Below are positions 1-9,039 of a stretch of DNA of 64,000 nt, one piece after another. The first letter of the stretch is position 1. Every line of letters begins with the position of its first letter. The position numbers and the translations under genes were made by a program. The notes under the pieces are model-generated. The model saw only the letters and a list, made by a program, of their open reading frames with translations. It ran no database searches and was not told the origin of the DNA. The DNA is from an uncultured Roseibium sp. (lineage in GTDB: Bacteria > Pseudomonadota > Alphaproteobacteria > Rhizobiales > Stappiaceae), in assembly GCF_947499295.1 (NCBI RefSeq), contig NZ_CANMNP010000015.1, positions 124,001 to 188,000 of the forward strand, written 5' to 3'.

Positions 1-1
1 G

Positions 2-268
2 GCTCTGCTTCTTTCAGAAGAAGCAGAAATGGCCAACAAGCCTGAGCTTGAGATCTTTGCCGATGACGTGATCTGTGCGCATGGTGCGACCAGCGGGCAG
101 ATTGACGAGGACCTGCTTTTTTACCTAAGAGCCCGGGGCATACCTGAAGACGAAGCGCGAACCCTGTTGGTTTTGGCTTTCCTTTCAGAAGCTATCGAAG
201 AATACGGCGAAGATGATGTGACCGATGGGCTCGAGGAACGCGTGCGTGACTGGCTGGCCGGGCACTGA
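2..268 (+). CDS. sufD: SufD, Fe-S cluster scaffold subunit (3' end only)
   Basis: Only the last 88 codons are present; the frame is open to the window edge, so the Met codon at 29 is internal. SufD works with SufB and SufC as the SufBC2D scaffold on which Fe-S clusters are built in the cytoplasm. The tail shows the SufB/SufD C-terminal signature: KPELEIFADDV, then CAHGAT and FYLRARGI with the EA..LL..AF helix. The next gene is sufS, 37 bp on, as in alphaproteobacterial suf operons; sufB and sufC would lie upstream, outside the window. Confidence 0.93.
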   Translation, partial: ALLLSEEAEMANKPELEIFADDVICAHGATSGQIDEDLLFYLRARGIPEDEARTLLVLAFLSEAIEEYGEDDVTDGLEERVRDWLAGH

Positions 269-305
269 CATCGGTTATGCTGAGTGGAACAAGGAGCAGC
301 GGCGT

Positions 306-1562
306 ATGACGGTCGCAACCGCAGAAACAATCATTGAAGATGTTGGATACGACGTCGATGTCATTCGCCGGGACTTTCCAATCCTGTCACGGGAAGTCTA
401 TGGCAAACCTCTTGTTTACCTGGACAACGGTGCATCTGCGCAAAAACCTCAGGCGGTGATCGATGCTGTGACAAAGGCGTACTCTGAAGAATACGCCAAC
501 GTCCATCGCGGCCTGCACTTCCTTTCCAATACAGCGACTGACAACTACGAAGCCGCACGTGAAAAGGTGCGCCGCTTTCTGAATGCAAAATCGGTCGACG
601 AGATCGTTTTCACCAAGTCGACAACCGAGGCAATAAATCTCGTTTCCTATGGATTGGGACCAGATTTCTTCGGTGAAGGTGACGAAATCGTTCTTTCGAT
701 CATGGAGCATCACTCAAACATTGTGCCCTGGCATTTCCACAGGGAACGCAATGGCGCCAAATTGAAATGGGTTTACGTCCGCGAAGACGGCAGTTTCGAT
801 CTGGATGCGTTTGCAGATACGTTGACGGACAGAACAAAACTGGTCGCGATTACGCAGATGTCCAATGTTCTGGGCACCGTCGTGCCGATAAAGGAGATCT
901 GCCGGATAGCGCATGAGCGCGGTATTCAGGTGCTGGTCGATGGCAGCCAGTCTGCAGTGCATTTACCGGTCGACGTTCAGGATCTCGATTGCGACTATTT
1001 CGTATTCACCGGGCACAAGGTCTACGGACCGTCGGGCATCGGTGTGCTTTGGGGAAAATCAGAGCGGTTGAACGCGCTCAGGCCTTTTAACGGCGGAGGA
1101 GAAATGATCCTTGATGTCACCGAAGACATGGTGACGTACAACGATCCTCCGCATCGTTTCGAGGCAGGTACTCCACCCATCGTACAGGCCATTGGTCTAG
1201 GCGCTGCGCTGGACTACATGGATGGGATTGGCCGAGAGAACATTGCGCGACACGAGGCTGATCTAAGGTCTTACGCTCACCAGAAACTGAAAGAAATCAA
1301 CTCGTTGAGGATCTTCGGCGAGGCGCCCGGCAAGGGAGCAATCGTTTCCTTTGAGATTAAGGGTGCTCACGCCCATGATGTGGCGACGATCATTGATCGT
1401 GCAGGCGTTGCGGTAAGAGCAGGAACACATTGTGCGCAACCGCTCTTGGCAAAATATGGTGTGACGTCTACATGTCGAGCGAGTTTCGGTCTCTATAACA
1501 CGCGTGCGGAGGTGGACGCGCTCTATGAGGCCTTGTTGAAAGCACAGAGCTTTTTCGGGTAA
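306..1562 (+). CDS. sufS: SufS, group II cysteine desulfurase
   Basis: This PLP enzyme removes sulfur from L-cysteine and gives it to the SufBCD scaffold. The product is 418 aa, normal for SufS. The PLP lysine lies in FTGHKVYGPSG (about K238) and the persulfide cysteine in STCRASFGLYNT (about C390). An upstream GTG at 225 would overlap sufD; the ATG at 306 is chosen because AAGGAG sits at 291-296 and the protein then begins as SufS proteins do (VIRRDFPILSREVYGKPLVYLDNGASAQKP). The next gene, sufT, starts 15 bp after the stop. Confidence 0.96.
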   Translation: MTVATAETIIEDVGYDVDVIRRDFPILSREVYGKPLVYLDNGASAQKPQAVIDAVTKAYSEEYANVHRGLHFLSNTATDNYEAAREKVRRFLNAKSVDEIVFTKSTTEAINLVSYGLGPDFFGEGDEIVLSIMEHHSNIVPWHFHRERNGAKLKWVYVREDGSFDLDAFADTLTDRTKLVAITQMSNVLGTVVPIKEICRIAHERGIQVLVDGSQSAVHLPVDVQDLDCDYFVFTGHKVYGPSGIGVLWGKSERLNALRPFNGGGEMILDVTEDMVTYNDPPHRFEAGTPPIVQAIGLGAALDYMDGIGRENIARHEADLRSYAHQKLKEINSLRIFGEAPGKGAIVSFEIKGAHAHDVATIIDRAGVAVRAGTHCAQPLLAKYGVTSTCRASFGLYNTRAEVDALYEALLKAQSFFG

Positions 1563-1577
1563 GGACGGACCCAAAAA

Positions 1578-1973
1578 ATGGAAAATGCGACCACAATCGA
1601 CACCAATGCGGATGGTGAAGCCCTACAGGCCGAAGTCTCCGCAAAGAGTGCTATTTCATCGGATGAACTGGATCGACTGACTACCGACATCGTCGGTGCC
1701 TTGAAGTCTGTCTACGACCCGGAAATTCCGTGTGATATCTATGAACTTGGCCTGATCTACAAGGTCGATATCGACGATGACAGATCAATCAACATTGACA
1801 TGACCCTGACAGCGCCTGGTTGCCCGGTTGCTGGCGAAATGCCGGGGTGGGTGGAAAACGCGGTTTCAGCGGTCGCAGGCGTCGGGCCCGTCAATGTCGA
1901 CATGGTCTTCGACCCTCCCTGGACACCTGAACGTATGTCCGATGAAGCGAAAGTCGCGCTGAACTGGTATTGA
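1578..1973 (+). CDS. sufT: SufT, DUF59/MIP18-family Fe-S assembly factor
   Basis: The protein is 131 aa with an acidic 45-residue leader, then a DUF59 domain (VYDPEIPCDIYELGLIYKV, TLTAPGCPVAGEMP, VDMVFDPPWTPERMSDEAK). In this family the cysteine of the TAPGCP motif is conserved and the proteins help mature Fe-S proteins. It sits between sufS and sufA and is co-directional with both, so it is very likely cotranscribed. PaaD, at 54.6 kb, is a second DUF59 protein in the same window. Confidence 0.92.
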   Translation: MENATTIDTNADGEALQAEVSAKSAISSDELDRLTTDIVGALKSVYDPEIPCDIYELGLIYKVDIDDDRSINIDMTLTAPGCPVAGEMPGWVENAVSAVAGVGPVNVDMVFDPPWTPERMSDEAKVALNWY

Positions 1974-2077
1974 AGCTACACGGCGTAGTGACAAATACGA
2001 CTACAGCCAGAACCTTTTTTCTTATAAGCTGAGACCTTATATCAGGTTTTGGACCGCCGGAACTGAATGAGGACAAT

Positions 2078-2455
2078 ATGGCCGCCGCCGCAAAATTTCA
2101 GGTCATTTCACTGACCGACGACGCTGCCGATAGAGTGAAAAGCCTTGTCGAGAATTCAGACAAGGGTGCCATCGGGTTGCGCGTGGGCATCAAGAAAGGC
2201 GGGTGCGCGGGCATGGAATACACCATGGACCTCGTGGAAGAGGCAAACGCTGGGGACGACGTCGTGGAAGACAAAGGAGCCAAGCTTTTTGTCGATCCCT
2301 CTGCGGTTCTCTTTTTGCTTGGCACGGAAATGGACTACGAAGTGACCAAATTCCGTTCTGGGTTCGTGTTCAAAAATCCGAATGAAGTTTCAGCGTGTGG
2401 CTGCGGTGAATCCGTTTCACTTCAGGAAGCAGATCTTGGTGCCTTTGCGCGCTGA
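2078..2455 (+). CDS. sufA: SufA/HesB-type Fe-S carrier
   Basis: An A-type carrier of 125 aa that receives Fe-S clusters and delivers them to apoproteins. The three conserved ligand cysteines are visible: one in KKGGCAGMEY and two in SACGCGES near the C terminus. GAGGA at 2066-2070 precedes the ATG. It lies about 100 bp after sufT, ending the suf operon. A second A-type carrier, closer to ErpA, is at 11845-12186, so this genome has at least two. Confidence 0.92.
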   Translation: MAAAAKFQVISLTDDAADRVKSLVENSDKGAIGLRVGIKKGGCAGMEYTMDLVEEANAGDDVVEDKGAKLFVDPSAVLFLLGTEMDYEVTKFRSGFVFKNPNEVSACGCGESVSLQEADLGAFAR

Positions 2456-2498
2456 GATGACTTCTGAATTTCCATATATTTCCAAGTAAGCGAATTTC

Positions 2499-3161
2499 AT
2501 GAAACTGTTTGAGCGGATCAAGGCCGATGCGGCGCCGCAGTGGGCCGATTACACACACCATGACTTTGTCCAGCAGTTGGGAGAGGGCACACTCCCCTTG
2601 GACTGCTTTAAACACTATCTCGTTCAGGACTATCTGTTCCTGATACAGTTTGCGCGGGCCTATGCCCTTGGGATCTACAAGAGCCCAAGGGTCGCAGATA
2701 TGCGAATGTCGCTTGAGGGTGTGAAGGCTATCCTCGATGTGGAGTTGGACCTGCATATCGAGCTGTGCGGGAAGTGGGGCATGTCCCGCGACGAGATTGA
2801 ACAAGCGCCAGAAGACACGCCAACCATGGCTTATACGCGGTTTGTTTTGGATGCGGGGATGTCAGGGGATTTGCTTGACCTTCAGGCTGCGCTTGCTCCC
2901 TGTATCATCGGCTACGCCGAAATTGGTCGACAACTCAGCGCAAAGGGGTGCGGCAACGATGCCAACCCTTATCAGCGATGGATTCAGGAATACGCGAGCG
3001 AGGCTTACCAGGGCCTTGCAAATGACTTTTCCAACTGGATGGACAGTACCGCTGACGAAGTGATCACAGAACGTCGCTATCCAAGGGTCCTGTCGCTTTT
3101 TGAAAAAGCCTGCCGGTTGGAAAGTGATTTCTGGCTGATGGGCCTGAGGGCAAAGGTCTGA
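2499..3161 (+). CDS. tenA: TenA-family thiaminase II / aminopyrimidine aminohydrolase
   Basis: A 220-aa all-helical TenA protein, the normal length. TenA enzymes hydrolyse damaged thiamin pyrimidines (aminopyrimidine to HMP) for salvage. Visible family features are the N-terminal HDFVQQLGEGTLP, HYLVQDYLFL, and the catalytic-cysteine region LAPCIIGYAEIG, followed by the acidic YQRWIQEYASEAY segment. It follows sufA after 43 bp, too short for a TPP riboswitch, so any thiamin control must lie elsewhere. Thiaminase versus salvage activity cannot be separated by sequence. Confidence 0.9.
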   Translation: MKLFERIKADAAPQWADYTHHDFVQQLGEGTLPLDCFKHYLVQDYLFLIQFARAYALGIYKSPRVADMRMSLEGVKAILDVELDLHIELCGKWGMSRDEIEQAPEDTPTMAYTRFVLDAGMSGDLLDLQAALAPCIIGYAEIGRQLSAKGCGNDANPYQRWIQEYASEAYQGLANDFSNWMDSTADEVITERRYPRVLSLFEKACRLESDFWLMGLRAKV

Positions 3162-3221
3162 AGTTCTATTTCATCGACCACTTGAGGACCAGCAGGTCTC
3201 ATTCGTAAGTCCAAAATCGGT

Positions 3222-4280
3222 TTAGGCGACGCTTTCCTGGCTCTCTGAAGACAAGTCCAACTCGGTCTTTACGAGATTGCGGCCTGCATTTTTTGCCGCA
3301 TAGAGCGCTTCATCTGCACGGGCAACGATTGAATGTCCGCTGTCGTCGGGTCGGAACGTTGCAATTCCGACGGAAATGGTCACACGACCGAGATTTTCGC
3401 CCGTAGAGCGTTTCACAAGCTCCTTGGACATAACGGCATTGCGGATCCGCTCGCCAATCTCCGAAGCCTCCTCGAGGCTGGAATGGGGCAGGATGATGCC
3501 GAATTCTTCTCCTCCGTAGCGACAGGCAATGTCCTGTGCCTTGATATTCTGTTTAACGGATAAAGCGACAAGCCTCAGAACCTGATCCCCGGTCTGGTGA
3601 CCAAAGGTGTCATTGAACTTTTTGAAGTGGTCAATATCGGTCATCAGAAGAGCAAATCCACGCCTGCTTTCCTTGGACTGTTCGATCACTCGTTCGATGG
3701 AGTTCTCAAAGTGTTTGCGGTTGTTGAGCGTTGTCAGCTCATCCGTGAGTGACTCGTATCGGATTGCTTCCAGAGAAGATTGAAGATTTTCAATGTGCTT
3801 TTTTGATTCCAGCAGTTGGCTTTCTAGCTTTCTGTTGGTGGTGACAGCGTTCTGGGTCGATTTCACGAGGTGGGTAATGTAGATCTGCAGCTTTTCCGCG
3901 TCTTTGACGGATTTGATCTTTTCGCCAGCCTGTTCCAGAGCGCTGCCATAATCTGACGTGGCGTCTGCGCTCAGCTTGAGCGTGTCGACAAGCTCTTCAA
4001 CTTCTCGGGAAACCTTGGATCCGACTTCATCAAGGCGATCGCCGAGTCGTGTGGGGGACAGGAAACGGCCATAAAGCGTCAGCATCTCGTCCGTGCTAAC
4101 GCGACCGCTCGCTTTGATCGTGTCGTTGATAGCCCGGTTCAGGCCTTGATTGTAGCCAGCGGAATATGTGTACCAAAGTTCATAGGACCTCGGGTACGCT
4201 GGCAGAACGTTCTTCTTGATGTAACTGATCGCGGACTCTCCATACTGGATTGTCCGCTTATGGTCGTCTTCATCCGCCAT
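3222..4280 (-). CDS. GGDEF-domain diguanylate cyclase
   Basis: A 352-aa protein expected to make cyclic di-GMP from two GTP. The N-terminal ~165 residues are helical, with a region likely to form a coiled coil, and carry no transmembrane segment, so it should be cytoplasmic. The C-terminal GGDEF domain spans about 180-345 with active-site GGEEF at 256-260. The inhibitory I-site, normally RxxD, reads KAQD at 247-250, so product inhibition may be weakened. A Met codon at 4328 is further upstream; the start at 4280 is preferred because GAGAGAA precedes it and the protein then begins MADEDDHKRT. Confidence 0.88.
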   Translation of the reverse strand: MADEDDHKRTIQYGESAISYIKKNVLPAYPRSYELWYTYSAGYNQGLNRAINDTIKASGRVSTDEMLTLYGRFLSPTRLGDRLDEVGSKVSREVEELVDTLKLSADATSDYGSALEQAGEKIKSVKDAEKLQIYITHLVKSTQNAVTTNRKLESQLLESKKHIENLQSSLEAIRYESLTDELTTLNNRKHFENSIERVIEQSKESRRGFALLMTDIDHFKKFNDTFGHQTGDQVLRLVALSVKQNIKAQDIACRYGGEEFGIILPHSSLEEASEIGERIRNAVMSKELVKRSTGENLGRVTISVGIATFRPDDSGHSIVARADEALYAAKNAGRNLVKTELDLSSESQESVA

Positions 4281-4401
4281 CAAGCTTCTCTCACTACACA
4301 CTCGCGAATCCGCCCCACACGGACGCAAGTTCTAGGATCAAACTCGGATGTAAGATTTAAGGAGGCGTTAAGGTTATGAGGAATCTCACACGAACTTGAC
4401 G

Positions 4402-5850
4402 TCAGGACGCTTTTTTTGGTCTGGGTTCGCGCAGAAGGAAAGCAGGAATGTGAACGCCGGCCCCAAACGCAGGTTCCATTTTATCGCTGCGAGTCTTTTT
4501 CCCGCTTGATTTGTGCGGAATGTTGGAAATTGGCAAGGTGTTCAAGGCGTCCTGTTGCTCCTCATTTCGATTGTCGCCGCCGTCTCGATTTTTTTGCTGT
4601 GACCGACGCCGGGAATTGGCTGGCTTTGGTTGATCTGCCTCGTTGTCGTTGCTCGACGCTGCAGTCTTGGCAGATTTCCCAGCCTTCCGACGTGCTTTCC
4701 GCTCTTTTGCAACGGCTTCGAAATCAATCGAGTCACCTGTCCAGTCGATCGACATCTTGATCAAAGCCTCAATGGCGTCCAGGTATTTCTGGTCTTCGCC
4801 GGTCACCAAGGTGTAGGCGGTGCCTGAGCGACCCGCACGACCTGTGCGTCCGATCCGGTGGACGTAGTCTTCCGCATTGCTCGGAACATCATAATTGAAG
4901 ACATGACTGACTTCAGGAATGTCTAGGCCACGAGCTGCGACATCGCTGGCAACCAACAGCTTGATGTTACCCTTTCGGAAATTGTCGAGCATCATCATGC
5001 GGGTTCGCTGATCCATGTCACCATGCAAGGTGCCGACATTGTATTCATGTCGCTCAAGAGAGCGGAACAAGGTCGAGACGTCTCGTTTTCTGTTGCAGAA
5101 GACGATCGCGTTCTTGAGGTCTTCAGAACCTTCGAGAAGCTCACGAAGCGCTGCGCGTTTTTCGTAATCCTTGGAAGACGAGGCCTTGAGAAGCTGTGTG
5201 ACGTTTTCTGCAGTGGACGACGTCGGTGCGACTTCAATACGTGCAGGGTTCTGAAGGAATGTTTCTGTCAGTCGCTGAATTTCCGGAGGCATGGTTGCGG
5301 AAAAGAACAACGTCTGCCGCGTAAACGGGATCAGTTTGCAGATCCGTTCAATGTCCGGAATGAAGCCCATGTCGAGCATCCGGTCGGCTTCATCGATCAC
5401 CAAGATCTCGACACCCTGCAAAAGAAGCTTGCCGCGTTCGAAATGGTCTAGCAAACGGCCGGGCGTCGCAATCAGGACATCGGTGCCACGGTCGAGCTTT
5501 TTGTCCTGCTCTGCGAAAGATACACCGCCAATGAGGAGTGCCACATTGAGCTTGTGATTAGCGCCGTACCTTTCGAAGTTTTCTTCGACCTGCGCTGCAA
5601 GTTCACGTGTCGGCTCGAGAATGAGCGTCCTTGGCATACGCGCACGGGCGCGTCCCTTTTCGAGCAGGGTCAACATCGGCAGCGTAAAACTTGCTGTTTT
5701 ACCGGTGCCCGTTTGGGCAATGCCAAGAATGTCGCGCCGCTCCAGAACCTGAGGTATGGCACCCGCCTGGATTGCCGTTGGTTCTTTATAACCTGCTGCA
5801 TCAACTGCAGAGAGGACCTTCTCGCTTAAACCGAGAGTATCAAATGCCAT
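4402..5850 (-). CDS. rhlE: DEAD-box ATP-dependent RNA helicase, RhlE-like
   Basis: A 482-aa RNA-unwinding ATPase for ribosome assembly or RNA decay, cytoplasmic. Motifs in order: Q motif (GYKEPTAIQ, 21-29), Walker A AQTGTGKT (45-52), PTRELAAQ, TPGRLLDHF, DEAD (153-156), SAT, and motif VI HRIGRTGRAGRSG. The last ~100 residues are a basic, low-complexity tail rich in K, R, N and Q, as in RhlE-type helicases. A 25-codon in-frame extension upstream lacks family similarity, so the Met at 5850 is used. RhlE is the best guess among paralogues; RhlB or DeaD are less likely. Confidence 0.9.
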   Translation of the reverse strand: MAFDTLGLSEKVLSAVDAAGYKEPTAIQAGAIPQVLERRDILGIAQTGTGKTASFTLPMLTLLEKGRARARMPRTLILEPTRELAAQVEENFERYGANHKLNVALLIGGVSFAEQDKKLDRGTDVLIATPGRLLDHFERGKLLLQGVEILVIDEADRMLDMGFIPDIERICKLIPFTRQTLFFSATMPPEIQRLTETFLQNPARIEVAPTSSTAENVTQLLKASSSKDYEKRAALRELLEGSEDLKNAIVFCNRKRDVSTLFRSLERHEYNVGTLHGDMDQRTRMMMLDNFRKGNIKLLVASDVAARGLDIPEVSHVFNYDVPSNAEDYVHRIGRTGRAGRSGTAYTLVTGEDQKYLDAIEALIKMSIDWTGDSIDFEAVAKERKARRKAGKSAKTAASSNDNEADQPKPANSRRRSQQKNRDGGDNRNEEQQDALNTLPISNIPHKSSGKKTRSDKMEPAFGAGVHIPAFLLREPRPKKAS

Positions 5851-6157
5851 GGAGCGGTGTGCCCGAATGTTGTGATGGTTAGCAAACAGCGCCTTGGACG
5901 GACCACGCGCCGATTTGGCGCACACCCTACATTTATGCGCTCAGGTGTCAATGCGTCGTTGAGGTAATTTGCAAAGAAACTCGAGTATTTCCATTAAAGT
6001 TTTGCCATCTCAGTTAATAAAGGAAATGGACGTGTCCGCGATTTCTGTTGCATTGAGCAGTTAGAATTACTCGGATTGAACGTTTTGACAGCAGTCAATG
6101 CGTCTTCAGGTCGACACATGCGAGCTGAAATCGAGGAATGAAATCAAGCAGAGGATG
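5851..6157 (-). other. Intergenic leader region of the helicase gene
   Basis: These 307 bases separate the helicase start from the end of the upstream sulfotransferase-like gene. No open frame or strong hairpin was recognised. A long AT-rich leader would fit a cold-regulated helicase mRNA, but nothing here proves it. Confidence 0.4.
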
Positions 6158-6889
6158 TCAGGCGTAGGCTGCTTCTTCGGCATAAAAGAGTTCATAGTCG
6201 GCGTGGTAGCGCCGTTGCAATTTCCGGCGAATGCCTTCGTCTTCAAACGAGCATAAAGTGCTGTCGGAGACGAAATCAGAAATACGATACCGTGATCTCG
6301 GCACGTTTCGTATCGCAACCGTGCTTTCAGAGAGGAAAGCGGCGAGCGAACGTTCAAACTGCTCTACCTGCAAGACAACGTCTGCTGTCAGCGTACCTTT
6401 GTGTGTCAGAGCTGCCGACTGGCTGCGGAAAAGGTTGTCAGCTTCCAGATCCGAAATTGACGAAATGTGATCGACGAATTCTTGTGGAGACATAAGCTGA
6501 TCAAAGCCGCTTTCGCTGTAGTAGGACGGCAACGCATTTGGAGACAGAATGACACGCTCATAACAGTAGGAAACACGTTGAACCGGATCCTGGACCCAGG
6601 CGATGACCTTCGTGTCGGGGTATCTTCGCTTGAGTTCACGGGCCGTCAGCAATTCGACGTCGCCATGAAATAGAAGTTGCTCGTTGCGTTCACTCAAATG
6701 TGGATCATGTCGGATTGACCGTAGCGAACGGTTGTTGCCCGCCAGATGATTGAGAACTCCACCAAGGGCCTGAAAAGCAGGCTCTGCAACGCGAGCGTAA
6801 GCGATGTCGTGTCCTGGAAATACAAGATAAACGTGATTGCGCAACGGTCGTAGCCGCCGATCGAAAACTGAATAAACCCGGTTTAACAT
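6158..6889 (-). CDS. Sulfotransferase-family-like protein
   Basis: A 243-aa cytoplasmic-looking protein without a signal peptide. The order of features resembles the carbohydrate-type sulfotransferase fold: an early VYLVFPGHDIAYARVAEP where PAPS would bind, a central strand-helix KVIAWVQDPVQRVSYCYER (compare the usual 'RNPxxRxxSxY' 3'-phosphate motif), and a C-terminal RRYHADYELFYAEE like the family's 'Y..DFELFGY' ending. The classical Lys of the 5'-PSB loop is not seen, so activity is uncertain. The start at 6889 removes 22 residues of poor context. It is downstream of parE, same strand, about 100 bp apart. Substrate unknown. Confidence 0.6.
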   Translation of the reverse strand: MLNRVYSVFDRRLRPLRNHVYLVFPGHDIAYARVAEPAFQALGGVLNHLAGNNRSLRSIRHDPHLSERNEQLLFHGDVELLTARELKRRYPDTKVIAWVQDPVQRVSYCYERVILSPNALPSYYSESGFDQLMSPQEFVDHISSISDLEADNLFRSQSAALTHKGTLTADVVLQVEQFERSLAAFLSESTVAIRNVPRSRYRISDFVSDSTLCSFEDEGIRRKLQRRYHADYELFYAEEAAYA

Positions 6890-6990
6890 TATACTTGTCC
6901 GGCACCTGAAAACGGATGCTATGCAAAAAGGCCCAGCCTTCCAAACAGCTCCCAACTAGAAAAACTGTCTTAAACTATCCGTTTTCGGCC

Positions 6991-9039
6991 CTAAATATCA
7001 AGGTCCTCTGCAAATTCTGCATTGTCTTGAATAAAACGGAATCTGGCTTCGGGTTTATTGCCCATAAGCCTTTCAACGGCATCATTGGTATCCCCGATTT
7101 CGCTCTCATCGACGTCCACTTTCAGGAGCGAACGCTTCGAAGGATCCATCGTGGTTTCTTTCAACTGGGCTGGAAGCATTTCTCCAAGCCCTTTAAAACG
7201 GCCGATTTCGACCTTGGATTTGCCTTTAAATGCTGTCTCAAGAAGCTCGTCTTTGTGCGTGTCGTCGCGGGCATACAGTGTTTTGCCCCCTTGGCTGAGA
7301 CGGTATAGAGGCGGAACTGCAAGATAAAGGTGACCGCCGCGAATGAGTTCCGGCATTTCCCGGTAAAAGAACGTAATCAAAAGTGAAGCGATGTGCGCGC
7401 CATCCACATCGGCATCTGTCATGATCACAATCTTCTCGTAGCGAAGATCTGTCTCGCGATATTGAGACCTGCTGCCGCACCCAAGTGCTTGAATGAGATC
7501 TGCCAGTTGCTGATTGGCCACGAGTTTGTCACGGCCAGCATTGGCAACGTTCAGAATTTTTCCACGTAACGGCAATATGGCCTGGTTGGATCTGTTGCGC
7601 GCCTGCTTTGCGGAGCCGCCCGCCGAGTCGCCCTCGACGATAAAAAGCTCGGTGCCATCTGCCTGGTTCGCAGAACAATCTGCAAGTTTGCCAGGAAGCC
7701 GAAGTTTTCGGACGGCGGTTTTGCGAGCGACGTCTTTTTCCTGCCGGCGGCGAAGGCGCTCTTCCGCACGGTCGATGACCCATTCAAGCAGTTTGTTGGC
7801 CTGATTGGGCGAAGCTGTCAGCCAATGGTCAAACGCATCTCGCACCGCCGCTTCTGCAATTCGAGTTGCTTCATTGGACGCGAGCTTGTCCTTGGTTTGG
7901 CCGACAAACTCAGGTTCCCGGATGAAGACGGAGAGCATGCCACCTGCTGACGTGAGCACATCATCGCCAGTGATGATGGAAGCCTTTTTGTTGCTGGTCA
8001 GTTCACCGTAGGCTTTCAATCCGCGAAGCAGCGCATAGCGGAAACCTGCCTCATGCGTTCCACCTTCGGGTGTCGGCACCGTATTGCAATAGGAATTGAT
8101 GAACCCGTCACCGGCAAACCAGCTTACAGCCCATTCCACGGAGCCATGTTTACCAGCATTGTCTGTTCGGCCGGAGAAAACCTCGTCAACTACTCTACGT
8201 TCCTTGGTCAACCGTTCGGCGAGAAAGTCCTTCAAGCCACCAGGAAAATGGAAAACGGCCTCTGCAGGCGTCTCATCCTTGTCGAACAAGAGGTTGGGTG
8301 CACAGTGCCAGCGGATCTCTACGCCACCGAACAAGTAGGCCTTTGACCGCGCCATCTTAAGCAGCCGTGCCGGTTGGAATCTTGCGCCTTTTCCGAAAAT
8401 CTGGGCATCGGGTTTGAAGCGCACTTGTGTTCCACGGCGGTTTTGGGTGTCGCCAACCAGCTCCAGTGGACCATCCGCCTTCCCACGACGAAAGGTCTGA
8501 CGATAAAGCTTTCGACTGCGTGCAACTTCGACGACCAGTTCCTCTGACAAAGCGTTGACGACAGAAATACCAACGCCATGGAGACCGCCGGATGTTTCAT
8601 AGACTTTGCTGTCGAATTTTCCGCCCGCATGCAGCGTGGTCATGATGACTTCCAGCGCGGACTTGTCCTTGAATTTCGGATGGGGGTCTACCGGAATGCC
8701 GCGGCCATTATCCGTGATCGTCAGGTAGCCGTCGTCCGCAAGCGTCACATCGATCCATGTTGCGTGTCCGGCGACCGCTTCATCCATGGAATTGTCGATA
8801 ACCTCAGCGAAAAGATGGTGTAATGCCTTTTCATCCGTTCCACCGATATACATGCCTGGCCGGCGGCGCACCGGTTCCAGACCTTCAAGAACTTCAATGT
8901 CAGCTGCAGAATATTCATCGGAAACGGCGGCAACAGCAGGCATGGAGCGCGGTTTCTGCGGCGCGCGAGATCGCGTTTCCTGCTCCACTGGAGAGGAAAC
9001 CGCGGCATTGCCGGCAAATAAATCGTCTTTCGCACTCAT
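6991..9039 (-). CDS. parE: DNA topoisomerase IV subunit B
   Basis: The ATPase subunit of topoisomerase IV, which decatenates daughter chromosomes. It is 682 aa. GHKL ATPase motifs: EVIDNSMDEA, DNGRGIPVDPHPK and GGLHGVGISVVNALS. The TOPRIM domain has EGDSAGGSAKQARNR and DADVDGAHI, and the C-terminal GRFKGLGEM segment is intact. The ~45-residue N-terminal extension before YSAADIEVLEGLEPVRRRPGMYIGG is low in complexity and typical of alphaproteobacterial ParE. The short total length and lack of a GyrB insert favour ParE over GyrB. Confidence 0.95.
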   Translation of the reverse strand: MSAKDDLFAGNAAVSSPVEQETRSRAPQKPRSMPAVAAVSDEYSAADIEVLEGLEPVRRRPGMYIGGTDEKALHHLFAEVIDNSMDEAVAGHATWIDVTLADDGYLTITDNGRGIPVDPHPKFKDKSALEVIMTTLHAGGKFDSKVYETSGGLHGVGISVVNALSEELVVEVARSRKLYRQTFRRGKADGPLELVGDTQNRRGTQVRFKPDAQIFGKGARFQPARLLKMARSKAYLFGGVEIRWHCAPNLLFDKDETPAEAVFHFPGGLKDFLAERLTKERRVVDEVFSGRTDNAGKHGSVEWAVSWFAGDGFINSYCNTVPTPEGGTHEAGFRYALLRGLKAYGELTSNKKASIITGDDVLTSAGGMLSVFIREPEFVGQTKDKLASNEATRIAEAAVRDAFDHWLTASPNQANKLLEWVIDRAEERLRRRQEKDVARKTAVRKLRLPGKLADCSANQADGTELFIVEGDSAGGSAKQARNRSNQAILPLRGKILNVANAGRDKLVANQQLADLIQALGCGSRSQYRETDLRYEKIVIMTDADVDGAHIASLLITFFYREMPELIRGGHLYLAVPPLYRLSQGGKTLYARDDTHKDELLETAFKGKSKVEIGRFKGLGEMLPAQLKETTMDPSKRSLLKVDVDESEIGDTNDAVERLMGNKPEARFRFIQDNAEFAEDLDI

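Noticed and set aside
2456..2498. TPP riboswitch for tenA
   Set aside because: Only 43 bases between sufA and tenA; no THI-box.
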